The translations under genes were made by a program, and so were the position numbers. A model generated the notes under the pieces. It searched no databases and was not told where the DNA came from. It worked only from the letters and a program-made list of their open reading frames with translations. From an uncultured bacterium (GTDB lineage Bacteria; Bacteroidota; Ignavibacteria; Kapaibacteriales; UBA4661), in assembly GCA_937899715.1 (NCBI GenBank), contig CALCNX010000113.1, forward strand, positions 1 through 21,353: a stretch of DNA of 21,353 bases, given 5' to 3'. Below, one piece after another: positions 6,391 to 14,619 of the stretch; within the stretch, counting starts at the first letter, position 1; each line of letters opens with the position of its first letter.

Positions 6391-7233
6391 ATGAGGCAAC
6401 TTGTACTGTACCTTGCTTTGATGACTTCCAGTTTACTAACTAGTTGCTTCACAAAGGGTTATCATTTAGACATCGCGCTTAATCGCGCATTGTTTGCCAA
6501 CAGAGGAGCATCAACCTTAACGATAAAATTTACCGCCGCCGGTATAAAGGATTCAGTCATGATTTTTCCGATTGACAATGGACAAGTCATAGGCAGTCGC
6601 TCAACACGTGCAGTCGGGAGTAACGCTCAGGCAATAACAACTGAAGTTGAAAGCATTTCTCTGTTTTCATTCTCCTCTTCAAATTTAAGTGCAGACTTGG
6701 TTGGTACAAACGAGTCCGTCCAAAAGCTCAGCGTTAAGCTAGACGATAATATGCTCTATAACGTAGATTTTACTCGTGAATTCTTACGAAAATCCGACAT
6801 TATAGAGACCAATGTCAGTATCCCTAAATCCAACTTTGCAGTTCTTGGCACTATACCGCTCGGTTTTGACTCAACACAATACAGCTTATCGTTTATCAAC
6901 AATACTCAAGACACCTGCTTTCTCATTTATTCTACTATAATACAACGAAATATTGTCACGGCACTCGAAAAATCAGGCAGAGTGAAACTATATAGTTTCA
7001 TCCGCATAAATACTCAAATCAATAAAGATCTTGGGGAAGATTTGAGGAATTATCTTACGGAAATCATTATCAAGAGAAGAGACTCTCTTGGTCAGTTAAA
7101 AATTATCTATGAACGCAATCAATCGAATCCAACACAGCGCAGTGAATGGGTTTATCGCTATACTATTCCAGCGCTTAGTAGTAGTTATCCCAATTTACTA
7201 CCACAAGCCGAATACTATCTTTCAATTCCATAG
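6391..7233 (+). CDS. Hypothetical lipoprotein A (tandem pair)
   Basis: A 280-residue protein with a lipoprotein signal peptide (residues 1-19, lipobox LLTSC, lipid Cys19) and no membrane segment afterwards, so it is expected on a membrane surface facing the periplasm or outside. The rest looks rich in beta strands with few charged catalytic clusters. It resembles the next gene along its length: TIKFTAAGIKDSVMIF with a following DNGQ aligns with YFTVNLNAVGIQQPFTIYY and LNGQ; SVQKLSVKLDDNMLYNVDF aligns with GLSYLSVKLADTVMYEVQL; and the second halves share an N-x-x-D-T turn. I do not recognise a family. The start at ATG 6391 is set by the signal peptide. Base composition is visibly richer in A+T than neighbouring genes. 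Confidence 0.75.
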   Translation: MRQLVLYLALMTSSLLTSCFTKGYHLDIALNRALFANRGASTLTIKFTAAGIKDSVMIFPIDNGQVIGSRSTRAVGSNAQAITTEVESISLFSFSSSNLSADLVGTNESVQKLSVKLDDNMLYNVDFTREFLRKSDIIETNVSIPKSNFAVLGTIPLGFDSTQYSLSFINNTQDTCFLIYSTIIQRNIVTALEKSGRVKLYSFIRINTQINKDLGEDLRNYLTEIIIKRRDSLGQLKIIYERNQSNPTQRSEWVYRYTIPALSSSYPNLLPQAEYYLSIP

Positions 7234-7241
7234 GTGCAACA

Positions 7242-7982
7242 ATGCTCCAAAGGCGCTTCAGTATAGTTTGTGTTTCCATAACTTTAAGTATAGCGATTAT
7301 TCTCCTTTCAGGCTGCAACAGCATCGACTCATCAGTGAGCAAGACCATTTATTTCACGGTTAATCTGAATGCAGTTGGAATACAGCAGCCTTTCACTATT
7401 TACTATACCCTCAACGGGCAAACTCACTATAAATTTTTTGGCTATGGGTATGATAGAAGCATGATAATTGATAGCCTACAAGTCAAAGTAGATCCGAAGA
7501 CCAATAATGTGCTTGAGCAGAAATGGACTGGACTATCGTACCTTTCGGTAAAACTCGCCGATACAGTAATGTATGAAGTCCAATTGGATAGAAAATCTTC
7601 TCGCTGGAATGACTGGCAATACTCCGAATCCACGAGTACATGGCTCTTGAATCTAAATTATACTGCCGCACGATACTTTTTTATCATTGAAAACCGCGAC
7701 ACTACCAGAGCATATACGCTACGATTCTCAACCGAACGATTCCAAGATTCGGTTTTTGTGGTTCCGCGTGGATATTCGGCACGGGTAGTGCATCAAGCCA
7801 GCAGAGGCAATTTCAGCCTCAATATCCGGCAAATGGATCATCCACCGCAAGCGCTTCTTCGCGAGTATATGCGAGCGCAACTCTCATCGCCCAACCACAC
7901 TCTTGCTCTTGATTCGACTCATTGGCAGGTGGATGCGGTAGGTAAAGAAATATATGTAAAACACAGTATCTATCCACCCTGA
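7242..7982 (+). CDS. Hypothetical lipoprotein B (tandem pair)
   Basis: A 246-residue protein with a lipoprotein signal peptide (hydrophobic 8-24, lipobox LLSGC, lipid Cys25). It starts eight bases after the stop of lipoprotein A, so the two are almost certainly one operon. Aromatic- and strand-rich sequence follows (FTIYYTLNGQ, YFFIIENRDT, SVFVVPRGYSARVV), compatible with one or two beta-sandwich units, though no known domain is recognised. Similarity to lipoprotein A points to an old duplication followed by strong divergence. No catalytic motif is seen. Possible roles such as surface adhesion or envelope structure are speculation. Confidence 0.75.
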   Translation: MLQRRFSIVCVSITLSIAIILLSGCNSIDSSVSKTIYFTVNLNAVGIQQPFTIYYTLNGQTHYKFFGYGYDRSMIIDSLQVKVDPKTNNVLEQKWTGLSYLSVKLADTVMYEVQLDRKSSRWNDWQYSESTSTWLLNLNYTAARYFFIIENRDTTRAYTLRFSTERFQDSVFVVPRGYSARVVHQASRGNFSLNIRQMDHPPQALLREYMRAQLSSPNHTLALDSTHWQVDAVGKEIYVKHSIYPP

Positions 7983-8125
7983 AAGCAATATTTTGGTGTT
8001 CTTGGTTTTTATTTTCATAAACACTTCTAATTACCCGACTAATAAGAACCATACACATTTAGCCCCCAAAGCAACCACATCCGCCACAATGATTCAAAAA
8101 AAACGCCTTTGCACCTCACAAAACC

Positions 8126-8154
8126 TTGCTCTGTGCCAAGAAAGTGTGTAAATT
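8126..8154 (+). promoter_or_regulatory. Possible promoter of the DUF2147 gene
   Basis: TTGCTC (8126-8131) and TAAATT (8149-8154), spaced by 17 bases, resemble a sigma-70-type -35/-10 pair 47 bases upstream of ATG 8201. Bacteroidota primary promoters differ from this consensus, so the call is tentative. The rest of the 218-base spacer 7983-8200 is A+T-rich and holds no gene I can support. Confidence 0.3.
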
Positions 8155-8200
8155 ATTCCAAATAAATTTTTTACCATTCCAAGTTTATTGTGGAGGAATT

Positions 8201-8641
8201 ATGAGGAATATCTTGTCTGGCATCGCCACTCTATGCCTGATATTGGTATCGTATAGCGTGTCGTTCGGGCAGAATGCCGATGCTATCACAGGCGTTTGGT
8301 ACACGGAAAATGATAAGTCACTTGTCGAAGTATGGAAATATAACGGTTTGTACTACGGGAAAATTATTTGGTTGCGCGATTCGCTGGATGCGAATGGGAA
8401 AATGAAGGTAGATAAAAACAATCCCAAAGAAGCCCTGCGCAGCAAAACCGTCGTCGGGCTTCAAATGCTGAATAATTTGAAATATGAAGATGGCGAGTGG
8501 AAGGACGGAAAAATTTACGACCCTGAAAGCGGAAATGAATATAGCTGTAAAGCGGTTTTGAACGGCTCTACACTTGATTTGCGCGGCTATATTCTCGGTA
8601 TGCCGTTTCTGGGACGAACGACCAAGTGGCGAAAAAAATAA
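8201..8641 (+). CDS. DUF2147 family exported protein
   Basis: The start at ATG 8201 is chosen because GGAGG (8192-8196) lies at good spacing and the protein then begins with a clean signal peptide (MRNILSGIATLCLILVSYSV, cleavage likely after SFGQ); the frame extends 25 codons further upstream without use. The mature part of about 120 residues shows the DUF2147 pattern: ITGVWYTENDKSLVEVW, a YYGKIIWLRD strand, GLQMLNNLKYEDGEWKDGKIYDP, then LRGYILGMPFLGRTTKWRK at the end. Such lipocalin-like periplasmic proteins are widespread in Bacteroidota and Proteobacteria, and their role is unknown. The gene converges with the MBL hydrolase at 8671 with 29 bases between the stops and no clear terminator. 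Confidence 0.88.
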   Translation: MRNILSGIATLCLILVSYSVSFGQNADAITGVWYTENDKSLVEVWKYNGLYYGKIIWLRDSLDANGKMKVDKNNPKEALRSKTVVGLQMLNNLKYEDGEWKDGKIYDPESGNEYSCKAVLNGSTLDLRGYILGMPFLGRTTKWRKK

Positions 8642-8670
8642 CACGTCAAAAATAACATTTCAAAAGCACA

Positions 8671-9375
8671 CTACATCGGTAAATGCCGTATGAACTCTTC
8701 GAGTTTGTGCGGTTTTTTTATGAGCGGCGCACCATGTCCGAAGCAGATAATTTCCGGCTTCAGGGCTGCCAGTTTGCGAATAGAACGCCTATTTTGGGGA
8801 ATGTCAGCCGTAAAAGGTGCGGGCGGTTCGTTCAAGCCCGGAAGTCCCGTCATCAAGTTCATTCCATTCAGCACATCGCCCAGAATCAAGCATTTGTCAG
8901 ACTCCCGCCAAAAAGCAATATGCCCTGCCGAGTGCCCGGGCGAATCTAGCACACGAAAGCCCGCCACCATGTCGCCCTCCTGCAAACGCCGTGCGACCGA
9001 ATGCGCCGGACCGGACCACACACGCATCAGCAACCCCAACAGACCCTTTGCTTCAGCGCGATTCGCCAATCCCTGTTCCATTGGTTCGGCATCGCGCTCG
9101 CCGCACCAAAGCGGTACGCCATAAGCATCGCAAACAGCCTTGCTTGCGCCTTGGTGGTCGGGGTGGACGTGCGTGAGCGCGTGTCCGATGAGGCGTTTTT
9201 CACGGTGCCCTTCTTCTGCAAAAAAGCGTTTGAGCGTACGCAAAATACGATTTGTCATATAGCGCGTTCCGGCATCTATCAGCACCACATCATTGCCCTC
9301 GGCGATGAGGTATGTGTTGATGATGTTGGGCGGGAAGCCGGAAAGTTGCCAGAGGTTTGGAGCGATGAGGCGCAT
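8671..9375 (-). CDS. MBL-fold metallo-hydrolase, cytosolic
   Basis: Starting at ATG 9375 the protein is 234 residues and begins MRLIAPNLWQLSG, the usual first strand of the fold; the 27 extra residues of the longest frame look like untranslated leader. Metal-binding motifs are THVHPDH (68-74), PGHSAGH (146-152), GD (166-167) and FGHG (212-215), which covers the di-metal site of glyoxalase II-type or related MBL hydrolases. No signal peptide or membrane segment is seen. The insert at 92-135 between the HxHxDH box and the third ligand is helical and typical of the broad hydrolase family. It lies 92 bases downstream of the sensor kinase on the same strand. The substrate is unknown. Confidence 0.87.
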   Translation of the reverse strand: MRLIAPNLWQLSGFPPNIINTYLIAEGNDVVLIDAGTRYMTNRILRTLKRFFAEEGHREKRLIGHALTHVHPDHQGASKAVCDAYGVPLWCGERDAEPMEQGLANRAEAKGLLGLLMRVWSGPAHSVARRLQEGDMVAGFRVLDSPGHSAGHIAFWRESDKCLILGDVLNGMNLMTGLPGLNEPPAPFTADIPQNRRSIRKLAALKPEIICFGHGAPLIKKPHKLEEFIRHLPM

Positions 9376-9467
9376 GAATAGGTGATTTTGAAGGTTGCGG
9401 TGGACGATAAATTTCAAATCACAATTTACAAAAGACTTGGTTGTGAGCAAGAACAAATGAACGCTCT

Positions 9468-10817
9468 TTATACTGATGTTGGCAGCATTATCTCCGCCCT
9501 CGCCCCGCCTCCCACACGGTTCTCCAATGAAAATTCAAACCCGTGCGCGGCTGCTATCTCACGCACAAGCATTAGTCCAATTCCCTGACCCGTTTCTTTC
9601 GTCGTGAAAAATGGCGTGAGAATATTCGCCGCCGCGCTTGTATTCAGACCTATTCCCGTGTCTTCAACAGCAATACTCACCGATGCACCATCACGGCGGC
9701 GCACAGAAAGTGTTACCGAGCGGTCTTGAGTGGTATCTGCAACATCCTGCACTGCTTCTATCGCATTTTTCGTCAAATTGGTGAGCGCCTGCTGCAACTG
9801 CACTTTGTCAGCCTGAATCATCAGTGCCTCGTTTGGTGTAATGACGCGGAGCATGATATGATGAGCCTTGCAGACTTCGCTGAAAAGCGTTGCGGTGGTA
9901 ACGAGCAGTTCGCCAATATCAAGCGCCTGGGGCTTCGGTGCGGGCAGGCGTACGACGTGGGCATATTCACGCATGAACTCGCCGAGTCCATGCAGCCGCT
10001 CGCTTGCGACCGTGAGCGCATCGCGGAAATCTTTGCGCTCCTCATCGGACATTGCAGGAAGGAAATACCGTTCATAGTACAAAGCAGATGCCATCAGCGA
10101 CCGCGCCGCACCGATAGAATTATTGACCTCGTGCGCCAGAACCCGAATAATACGCTGATATGCAGTTTTTTCCGAAGCCCGCAATTCGTCCGTGAGTTCT
10201 TCCACAAGCACGATAATATGCGGTACGCCTTTCTCCACAAAGCCGGCTTTATGAACCTTAAAACGCCGTGCCTTATGCGCAAACACTTCCGATGCACCAA
10301 CGCTCAGGCGCTCTACAAGCTCGGCAAAAGGTGCACGGTGATTGCCCAGACGACTTCCAGTATCGGTTCTGGCGGACATTCCGAACATGGCTTCTAAGGC
10401 TGGATTCACCGACAGCACCCTCAGCGATTCGTCGTAAAGCAGGATACCTGCGGGAGAAGCGTTGATGAGCGTTTGAAGCAAAATCCCTGTTTCTTCTACT
10501 CGAATGCGCTCTGAGCGGAGTGTCGTCAGCATGGTGTTATAGACGCTCACAAGTGCGTCTGTTTCGGGCTGCCCCGTTGGCAGGAGTGTTGTAGAAAAAT
10601 CCGTTTCCTTCAAAAAATCAGCACTCGACTTGAGCAGACGAAGCGGCTCGTAAAAACGACGAAAGAGGATAAATATCGTCCAGAATGATATGCCACAGAC
10701 TACCTCCACCAGCAGTATCCATGCCGGATGCACACGCCATAAGGCAAAGCCCGATGCTGCTGCCAGCAAGCAATGAAGCACTGCCAGATAGAGAATAAAT
10801 TGATTACGAAGTGTCAT
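9468..10817 (-). CDS. NtrY-like sensor histidine kinase
   Basis: A 449-residue membrane kinase from ATG 10817 (ATG 10838 would add seven residues and overlap the upstream gene by 17 bases). Two membrane segments at about 6-27 and 33-53 enclose almost no periplasmic loop, so the signal is probably sensed in the membrane or cytosol. A HAMP-like linker (55-105), a PAS domain (about 110-215, with TLINASPAGILLYDE) and a kinase core follow: H-box VLAHEVNNSIGA with His229, N-box LTKNAIEAVQD (Asn351), VEDTGIGL (384-391) and TTKETGQGIGLMLV (405-418). The core resembles NtrY-type kinases that partner NtrC-family sigma-54 activators, and one such regulator is encoded at 14786-16195, four genes away. It starts four bases after the stop of the YyaL-like gene, so it is likely co-transcribed with it. 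Confidence 0.9.
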   Translation of the reverse strand: MTLRNQFILYLAVLHCLLAAASGFALWRVHPAWILLVEVVCGISFWTIFILFRRFYEPLRLLKSSADFLKETDFSTTLLPTGQPETDALVSVYNTMLTTLRSERIRVEETGILLQTLINASPAGILLYDESLRVLSVNPALEAMFGMSARTDTGSRLGNHRAPFAELVERLSVGASEVFAHKARRFKVHKAGFVEKGVPHIIVLVEELTDELRASEKTAYQRIIRVLAHEVNNSIGAARSLMASALYYERYFLPAMSDEERKDFRDALTVASERLHGLGEFMREYAHVVRLPAPKPQALDIGELLVTTATLFSEVCKAHHIMLRVITPNEALMIQADKVQLQQALTNLTKNAIEAVQDVADTTQDRSVTLSVRRRDGASVSIAVEDTGIGLNTSAAANILTPFFTTKETGQGIGLMLVREIAAAHGFEFSLENRVGGGARAEIMLPTSV

Positions 10818-10821
10818 GCTC

Positions 10822-12639
10822 TTATTTCTTGTGAACATTTTTTATCGCTTTTGCCATAGCTTCGCTATTGGTTATTGGCAGAGAGCAACGCCCCTTTGCA
10901 CAAACGAACGCAGCAGGAAAACCCAGAATCGGGTACTCAACGTCTTGATTTGGTAATTTGCCCTCGCCGGCATCCCACCATTCTATACGCCGGAAGCCGC
11001 TTGGATACGTGAGTGCATCAGCGAAGAGTCGTTGTGCAACGGGATTATTTTTTGCGCCGACAATCGTGATATGCGCAGGCTCAGAACGCAATTCTGCATC
11101 AGCCAGCAAGACACCCGGCGGTCTCCCCTCCTCCGCAACTTCGGGTGAAACAAGATAGTACATGGCGATTTCAGCCATCCGGCGATAGGAAGCCTTAGCA
11201 GTGTAATAAAAAAGTGTATTGAAAAACCGCGCTACATCAATGTTCTCGTCGCGGTGAATGGTAGATGTAAATTGCACACTTTTGGACTTCGGAACGTTGG
11301 ATTGCGAAACATTGGACTGTACGGCACTCATAAAGCCTGCCAGAGTATCCGTGCCTTGCCTTTGCAGGAAAAGACGCTCAATACATTGTGCAGTCTGCTC
11401 GGCACGGTCTAAATACGTGCGTTTGGCTGTTCCCTCGTAGAGCGCCAAATACGCTTTCGCCATTGCAATATTGTCTCCCAAATACAAACCGGACCACGAT
11501 GATGCCGTGTCCGCTTCGCCATGCCCAAAGCACCCGTCGGGCAATCTACGGTGGGTTTCTATCCATTCTGCGGCTTTTTCGGCTTCAGCAAGGTATTGAA
11601 TGTTGCTCGACGCAGCCGCTAGCATACAGAGCGCTTCAATAATCCAACCATTTTCGCGGGAATAAATATGAGTATCAATGCGTGGAATACCTATTTTACG
11701 GCGGTTAGCATCATTGAGCGCAAAATATTTCTCGCTATGTTTGCCTTGCACAATATCGGCATCTTGACTGGTGTAAAATGCACCGTCGGGGCTTTTAAGA
11801 AAGGTGCGCAAATACTGCACAATGGATTCTGCCGCGCGGAGATATTGCGTATCCTTCCACTGCAAAAACGCAAGCGCATAGATTCGCATATTCACTGCCT
11901 GCACGGACATAATTTTTTCAAAATGCGGATGACTCCACACTCCCCCATGCGAATACTGATAGACCCCGCCCCAAACCTTATCGAAGAGTGATAGCTGCAA
12001 ATTGAGCGTTTGCCGCACCATGCGCTCGGCACGTTTGTTGCCTGATTGAGCCAGCATCATGCTATACTCAAGATTGTCTCCTTGCAAAAACTTATGAATT
12101 GTTCCCCAGCCACCATTCTTTTGGTCGTAGCGTCGGAAATGCTTTTGCTGAAGTTCTTCCAGTAGCGGAGCGGGTAAAGAATACGCAGAGGAGACGGAAT
12201 AGGGCTTTCTAGCAACGGTGCTTTCTGCCATTGGTGTTGGATTGGCAATAAGGCGTTCCAACAAAGCAACCATTTCATCGGGCGGGATATATCCCGAAAT
12301 CTTCTCCAGTTCGCGCCCGCTTGCATCGAAAATAATGGTGGCGGGCCAGCCGTATTCTTCGTAGCGTAGCGACAAGTCCGGGCGGGCATCTTGATCCACT
12401 TTCACCACGATACAATGCCGCGTGAGCAAGGCAACGACACGCGGGTCTTGGTAGGTGGTTTTGTCCATGACATGACACCAATGGCACCAGACGGCTTCGA
12501 GGTCGAGCAGCACAAGGCTTTTTGAACGTGCGGCTTCATCAAAAAGCATTGGCGACCAATCGCGCCAGACAAGAGATTGCGCTTGCGCCGTAGCGACAGC
12601 GCTGAACGAAAAAATAATGAAGAGGAAGCGAATCAACAT
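10822..12639 (-). CDS. Exported YyaL/SPATA20-like thioredoxin-fold protein
   Basis: A 605-residue protein with a signal peptide (about 1-20, AQAQS region) followed by a DUF255 thioredoxin-like domain: VWRDWSPMLFDEA, LEAVWCHWCHVM with the W-C-x-x-C motif at Cys52 and Cys55, a KVDQDARPDL strand and YGWPATIIFD with the cis-proline. The remaining residues (about 165-600) form the helical N-acylglucosamine 2-epimerase-like toroid typical of the YyaL/SSP411/SPATA20 family, normally about 680 residues and cytosolic. Here the usual N-terminal segment before the first tryptophan strand is replaced by a signal peptide, which points to a periplasmic version, perhaps a disulphide reductase or chaperone linked to sugar-like substrates (inference). 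It overlaps the DUF5522 gene by seven bases (ATGTTGA). Confidence 0.88.
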   Translation of the reverse strand: MLIRFLFIIFSFSAVATAQAQSLVWRDWSPMLFDEAARSKSLVLLDLEAVWCHWCHVMDKTTYQDPRVVALLTRHCIVVKVDQDARPDLSLRYEEYGWPATIIFDASGRELEKISGYIPPDEMVALLERLIANPTPMAESTVARKPYSVSSAYSLPAPLLEELQQKHFRRYDQKNGGWGTIHKFLQGDNLEYSMMLAQSGNKRAERMVRQTLNLQLSLFDKVWGGVYQYSHGGVWSHPHFEKIMSVQAVNMRIYALAFLQWKDTQYLRAAESIVQYLRTFLKSPDGAFYTSQDADIVQGKHSEKYFALNDANRRKIGIPRIDTHIYSRENGWIIEALCMLAAASSNIQYLAEAEKAAEWIETHRRLPDGCFGHGEADTASSWSGLYLGDNIAMAKAYLALYEGTAKRTYLDRAEQTAQCIERLFLQRQGTDTLAGFMSAVQSNVSQSNVPKSKSVQFTSTIHRDENIDVARFFNTLFYYTAKASYRRMAEIAMYYLVSPEVAEEGRPPGVLLADAELRSEPAHITIVGAKNNPVAQRLFADALTYPSGFRRIEWWDAGEGKLPNQDVEYPILGFPAAFVCAKGRCSLPITNSEAMAKAIKNVHKK

Positions 12640-12848
12640 TGTTTATTTCCTTTTACATACCCATACGCACAATGTCGGCAACCGGATTTACAGCAATACC
12701 CGCGATGCTCATGCTTGATGCGCGTAAAGACAATGTAACCCGTGGCGGGGTCGCGGTAAAAATAATCGCCTCGTGCACAGGCTTCAGCGTGGAGGCGGTC
12801 GCAGAGGTCTTTGTAGTCGGCTTGAGAGTAATCGTGAGTGGCGGTCAT
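12633..12848 (-). CDS. DUF5522 family small cysteine-rich protein
   Basis: A 71-residue protein ending in a compact cysteine motif, GYCCKSGCRHCAYGYVKG (about 50-67), characteristic of DUF5522 and of the oxidoreductase-like N-terminal domains of some eukaryotic proteins. The preceding part has a YFYRDPATGYIVFTRIKHEHRG strand pair, also typical. The four closely spaced cysteines could bind a metal or an iron-sulphur centre, which is inferred. It is the first gene of an operon with the YyaL-like protein and the kinase, overlapping the former by seven bases. The function of the family is unknown. Confidence 0.85.
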   Translation of the reverse strand: MTATHDYSQADYKDLCDRLHAEACARGDYFYRDPATGYIVFTRIKHEHRGYCCKSGCRHCAYGYVKGNKQC

Positions 12849-13019
12849 ACGATGCAGAAATGATGAATAAGTGCTGCAAAACTACGGAGAAATTCATTGC
12901 AAAACATGGGATAATTCGATATGTTTCGCTATTGTTTTCATGTCATAACGCAAATTTCAGGGTACATCTGCAAGTAGCATTTTTCATCAATCAAAAGTCA
13001 ATCAAAAGAAGGAGCGGGC
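12849..13019. promoter_or_regulatory. Divergent promoter region
   Basis: These 171 A+T-rich bases separate the DUF5522 operon (minus) from the DUF1810 gene (plus) and should hold promoters for both. A good ribosome-binding site, AAGGAG (13009-13014), precedes ATG 13020 by five bases. A tandem 11-base duplication lies directly before it. A looser AAACAT/ATGTTT dyad sits in the middle. No textbook -35/-10 is evident. Confidence 0.45.
12987..13008 (+). repeat. Perfect tandem 11-base repeat before the DUF1810 ribosome-binding site
   Basis: TCAATCAAAAG occurs twice in immediate succession (12987-12997 and 12998-13008), ending just before AAGGAG. It may be a recent slippage duplication or a pair of binding half-sites in the 5' leader; both are inference. 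Confidence 0.6.
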
Positions 13020-13502
13020 ATGACACCAGCAACACCAAGCACACTCCACGACGACCCGTTTGATTTAGAACGCTTTATTCAAGCCCAAAAACCTGTATAT
13101 GCTACGGTACTGGCGGAGCTGCGCAATGCCCGCAAAGAGACACATTGGATGTGGTTCATCTTTCCGCAAATTGCGGGATTGGGCACTAGCACAAACTCAC
13201 GGCACTTCGCCATAAAAAACATGGGTGAAGCTCTTGCCTATCTTCAACACCCCATTCTTGGGCAACGACTTGCACGGTGCGCCTCAGAACTCCTTGCAAG
13301 AAAACCACGCGGTTCTAAAGCACTCTTCATCAAGAATATATTTGGATTTCCCGATGACATGAAATTACACGCCTCAATGACCCTCTTCGATTATGTGTCG
13401 CCGTCGGAGTCAAATGTTTTTGCGGATGTTCTGGATGCGTATTTTCAGGGGAAACCCCATGCAGAATCGCTTGAGTTGATTACAGTCTTGGAGAAAAAGT
13501 AA
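13020..13502 (+). CDS. DUF1810 family protein
   Basis: A 160-residue protein matching DUF1810 throughout: FDLERFIQAQKPVYATVLAEL, then KETHWMWFIFPQIAGLGTS, followed by the HFAIKN region, AYLQHPILGQRLARCASELL, IFGFPDDMKLHASMTLFDY and a C-terminal FQGKPHAESLELI helix. The family is small, alpha-helical and without an assigned reaction. The start at ATG 13020 is supported by AAGGAG five bases upstream. The ADP-ribosylglycohydrolase gene follows after 22 bases on the same strand, so the two are probably co-expressed; a shared role in ADP-ribose chemistry is only suggested by that pairing. Confidence 0.9.
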   Translation: MTPATPSTLHDDPFDLERFIQAQKPVYATVLAELRNARKETHWMWFIFPQIAGLGTSTNSRHFAIKNMGEALAYLQHPILGQRLARCASELLARKPRGSKALFIKNIFGFPDDMKLHASMTLFDYVSPSESNVFADVLDAYFQGKPHAESLELITVLEKK

Positions 13503-13524
13503 ATAAACCTTCATTTGTCAAAAT

Positions 13525-14619
13525 ATGAAGAACAACAGTAATAAAGCGCAGCATGAAATGGACTCTGAAACGCAACGATTAAGCCGTTTTCGGGGTTGCT
13601 TGCTGGGCGGTGCGTCTGGTGATGCGCTTGGGCATCCGGTGGAGTTTTTGCGTATTGATGACATTCGCTTCAAATACGGCGTTCGCGGAATCCAATCTTA
13701 TCCCGACGACACGGGCGGTCTTATCACCGACGACACGCAAATGACCTTGTTCACCGCCGAAGGCTTGCTCCGCGCAAGTGCCTATTTGCAGGAGCGGAAA
13801 GAGCTTGGCGACGATTCGCGGCGTACTGTTCGGCGCTTTGTTCACTCGGCATATTTGCGCTGGAACAAAACGCAATCCGGCATCAGGCGCGTTCCTTCAG
13901 AAACAGTCGGTTTGCTGACCGTGCCGGAGTTGTTCGTCCGCCGAGCGCCCGGGAACACGTGTCTGAGCGCTCTTGCGCAAACACCTCTTGGGCAGAAAGC
14001 GCTGAACGACAGCAAGGGTTGCGGAGGCGTAATGCGCGTCGCGCCTGTGGGGTTGCTCTATCCGCCGGAAGAAGCATTCCACCTTGGCTGCGAGACCGCA
14101 GCGATTACGCACGGACACCGAACGGGCATCTATTCGTCGGGCTTTTTGGCAATGATTATTGCGCTGCTTTTGGAAGGTGCGAGCCTTCCCAAAGCCATTT
14201 ACAGCACCTCAAGATTTATGATGGACACTGTTCAGGGCGATGAAGAAACGCTTGATGCGGTGAATCGTGCGTTGGAATACGCCGAAAAGTCGGAACATTC
14301 GGAGCGAATGCTTGCGAAGGTCGAAGAGGGCTGGATTGCGGAAGAAGCCTTAGCAATAGGCTTGTACTGCGCGTTGGTAGCGGGTGAGGATTTTGAACGT
14401 GGTATTACGTTGGCGGTGAACCATGACGGCGACAGCGACAGCACGGGTTCTATCGCAGGGCAGATTTTGGGCGCGATGCTTGGCGAAGAGGGTATTCCGG
14501 CAAAGTTTTTGGAACGCTTGGAACTTTGCGCACTCATTGGCAGTATGGCTGAAGACCTCTTTATTGGCTACCGAGACGACGAGGCGTGGCACAAGCAGTA
14601 CCGAAAGGAACTGCCTTGA
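13525..14619 (+). CDS. ADP-ribosylglycohydrolase (DraG/ARH) family protein
   Basis: A 364-residue protein with the family's helical fold and both metal-site segments: RFRGCLLGGASGDALGHPVE (21-40), GGLITDDTQMTLF (64-76, with TDD ligands) and NHDGDSDSTGSIAGQILGA (299-317). GCGGVMRV (165-172) and THGHRTG (195-201) are also typical. Members hydrolyse ADP-ribosyl bonds on proteins, small molecules or nucleic acids using a two-metal (Mg or Mn) centre; the natural target here is unknown, and no DraT-like transferase is seen in the window. The first 20 residues are polar and variable; ATG 13558 could also be the start. It converges with the response regulator gene (166 bases between stops) with no obvious terminator in the gap. 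Confidence 0.92.
   Translation: MKNNSNKAQHEMDSETQRLSRFRGCLLGGASGDALGHPVEFLRIDDIRFKYGVRGIQSYPDDTGGLITDDTQMTLFTAEGLLRASAYLQERKELGDDSRRTVRRFVHSAYLRWNKTQSGIRRVPSETVGLLTVPELFVRRAPGNTCLSALAQTPLGQKALNDSKGCGGVMRVAPVGLLYPPEEAFHLGCETAAITHGHRTGIYSSGFLAMIIALLLEGASLPKAIYSTSRFMMDTVQGDEETLDAVNRALEYAEKSEHSERMLAKVEEGWIAEEALAIGLYCALVAGEDFERGITLAVNHDGDSDSTGSIAGQILGAMLGEEGIPAKFLERLELCALIGSMAEDLFIGYRDDEAWHKQYRKELP

Noticed and set aside
8817..9381. Overlapping plus-strand open frames opposite the second MBL hydrolase
   Set aside because: Arg/Pro/His-rich shadows from G+C-rich codons of the hydrolase.
9726..10397. Plus-strand open frame (223 codons) antisense to the kinase
   Set aside because: The kinase frame contains all H, N and G boxes; the antisense translation is Cys/His-rich noise.
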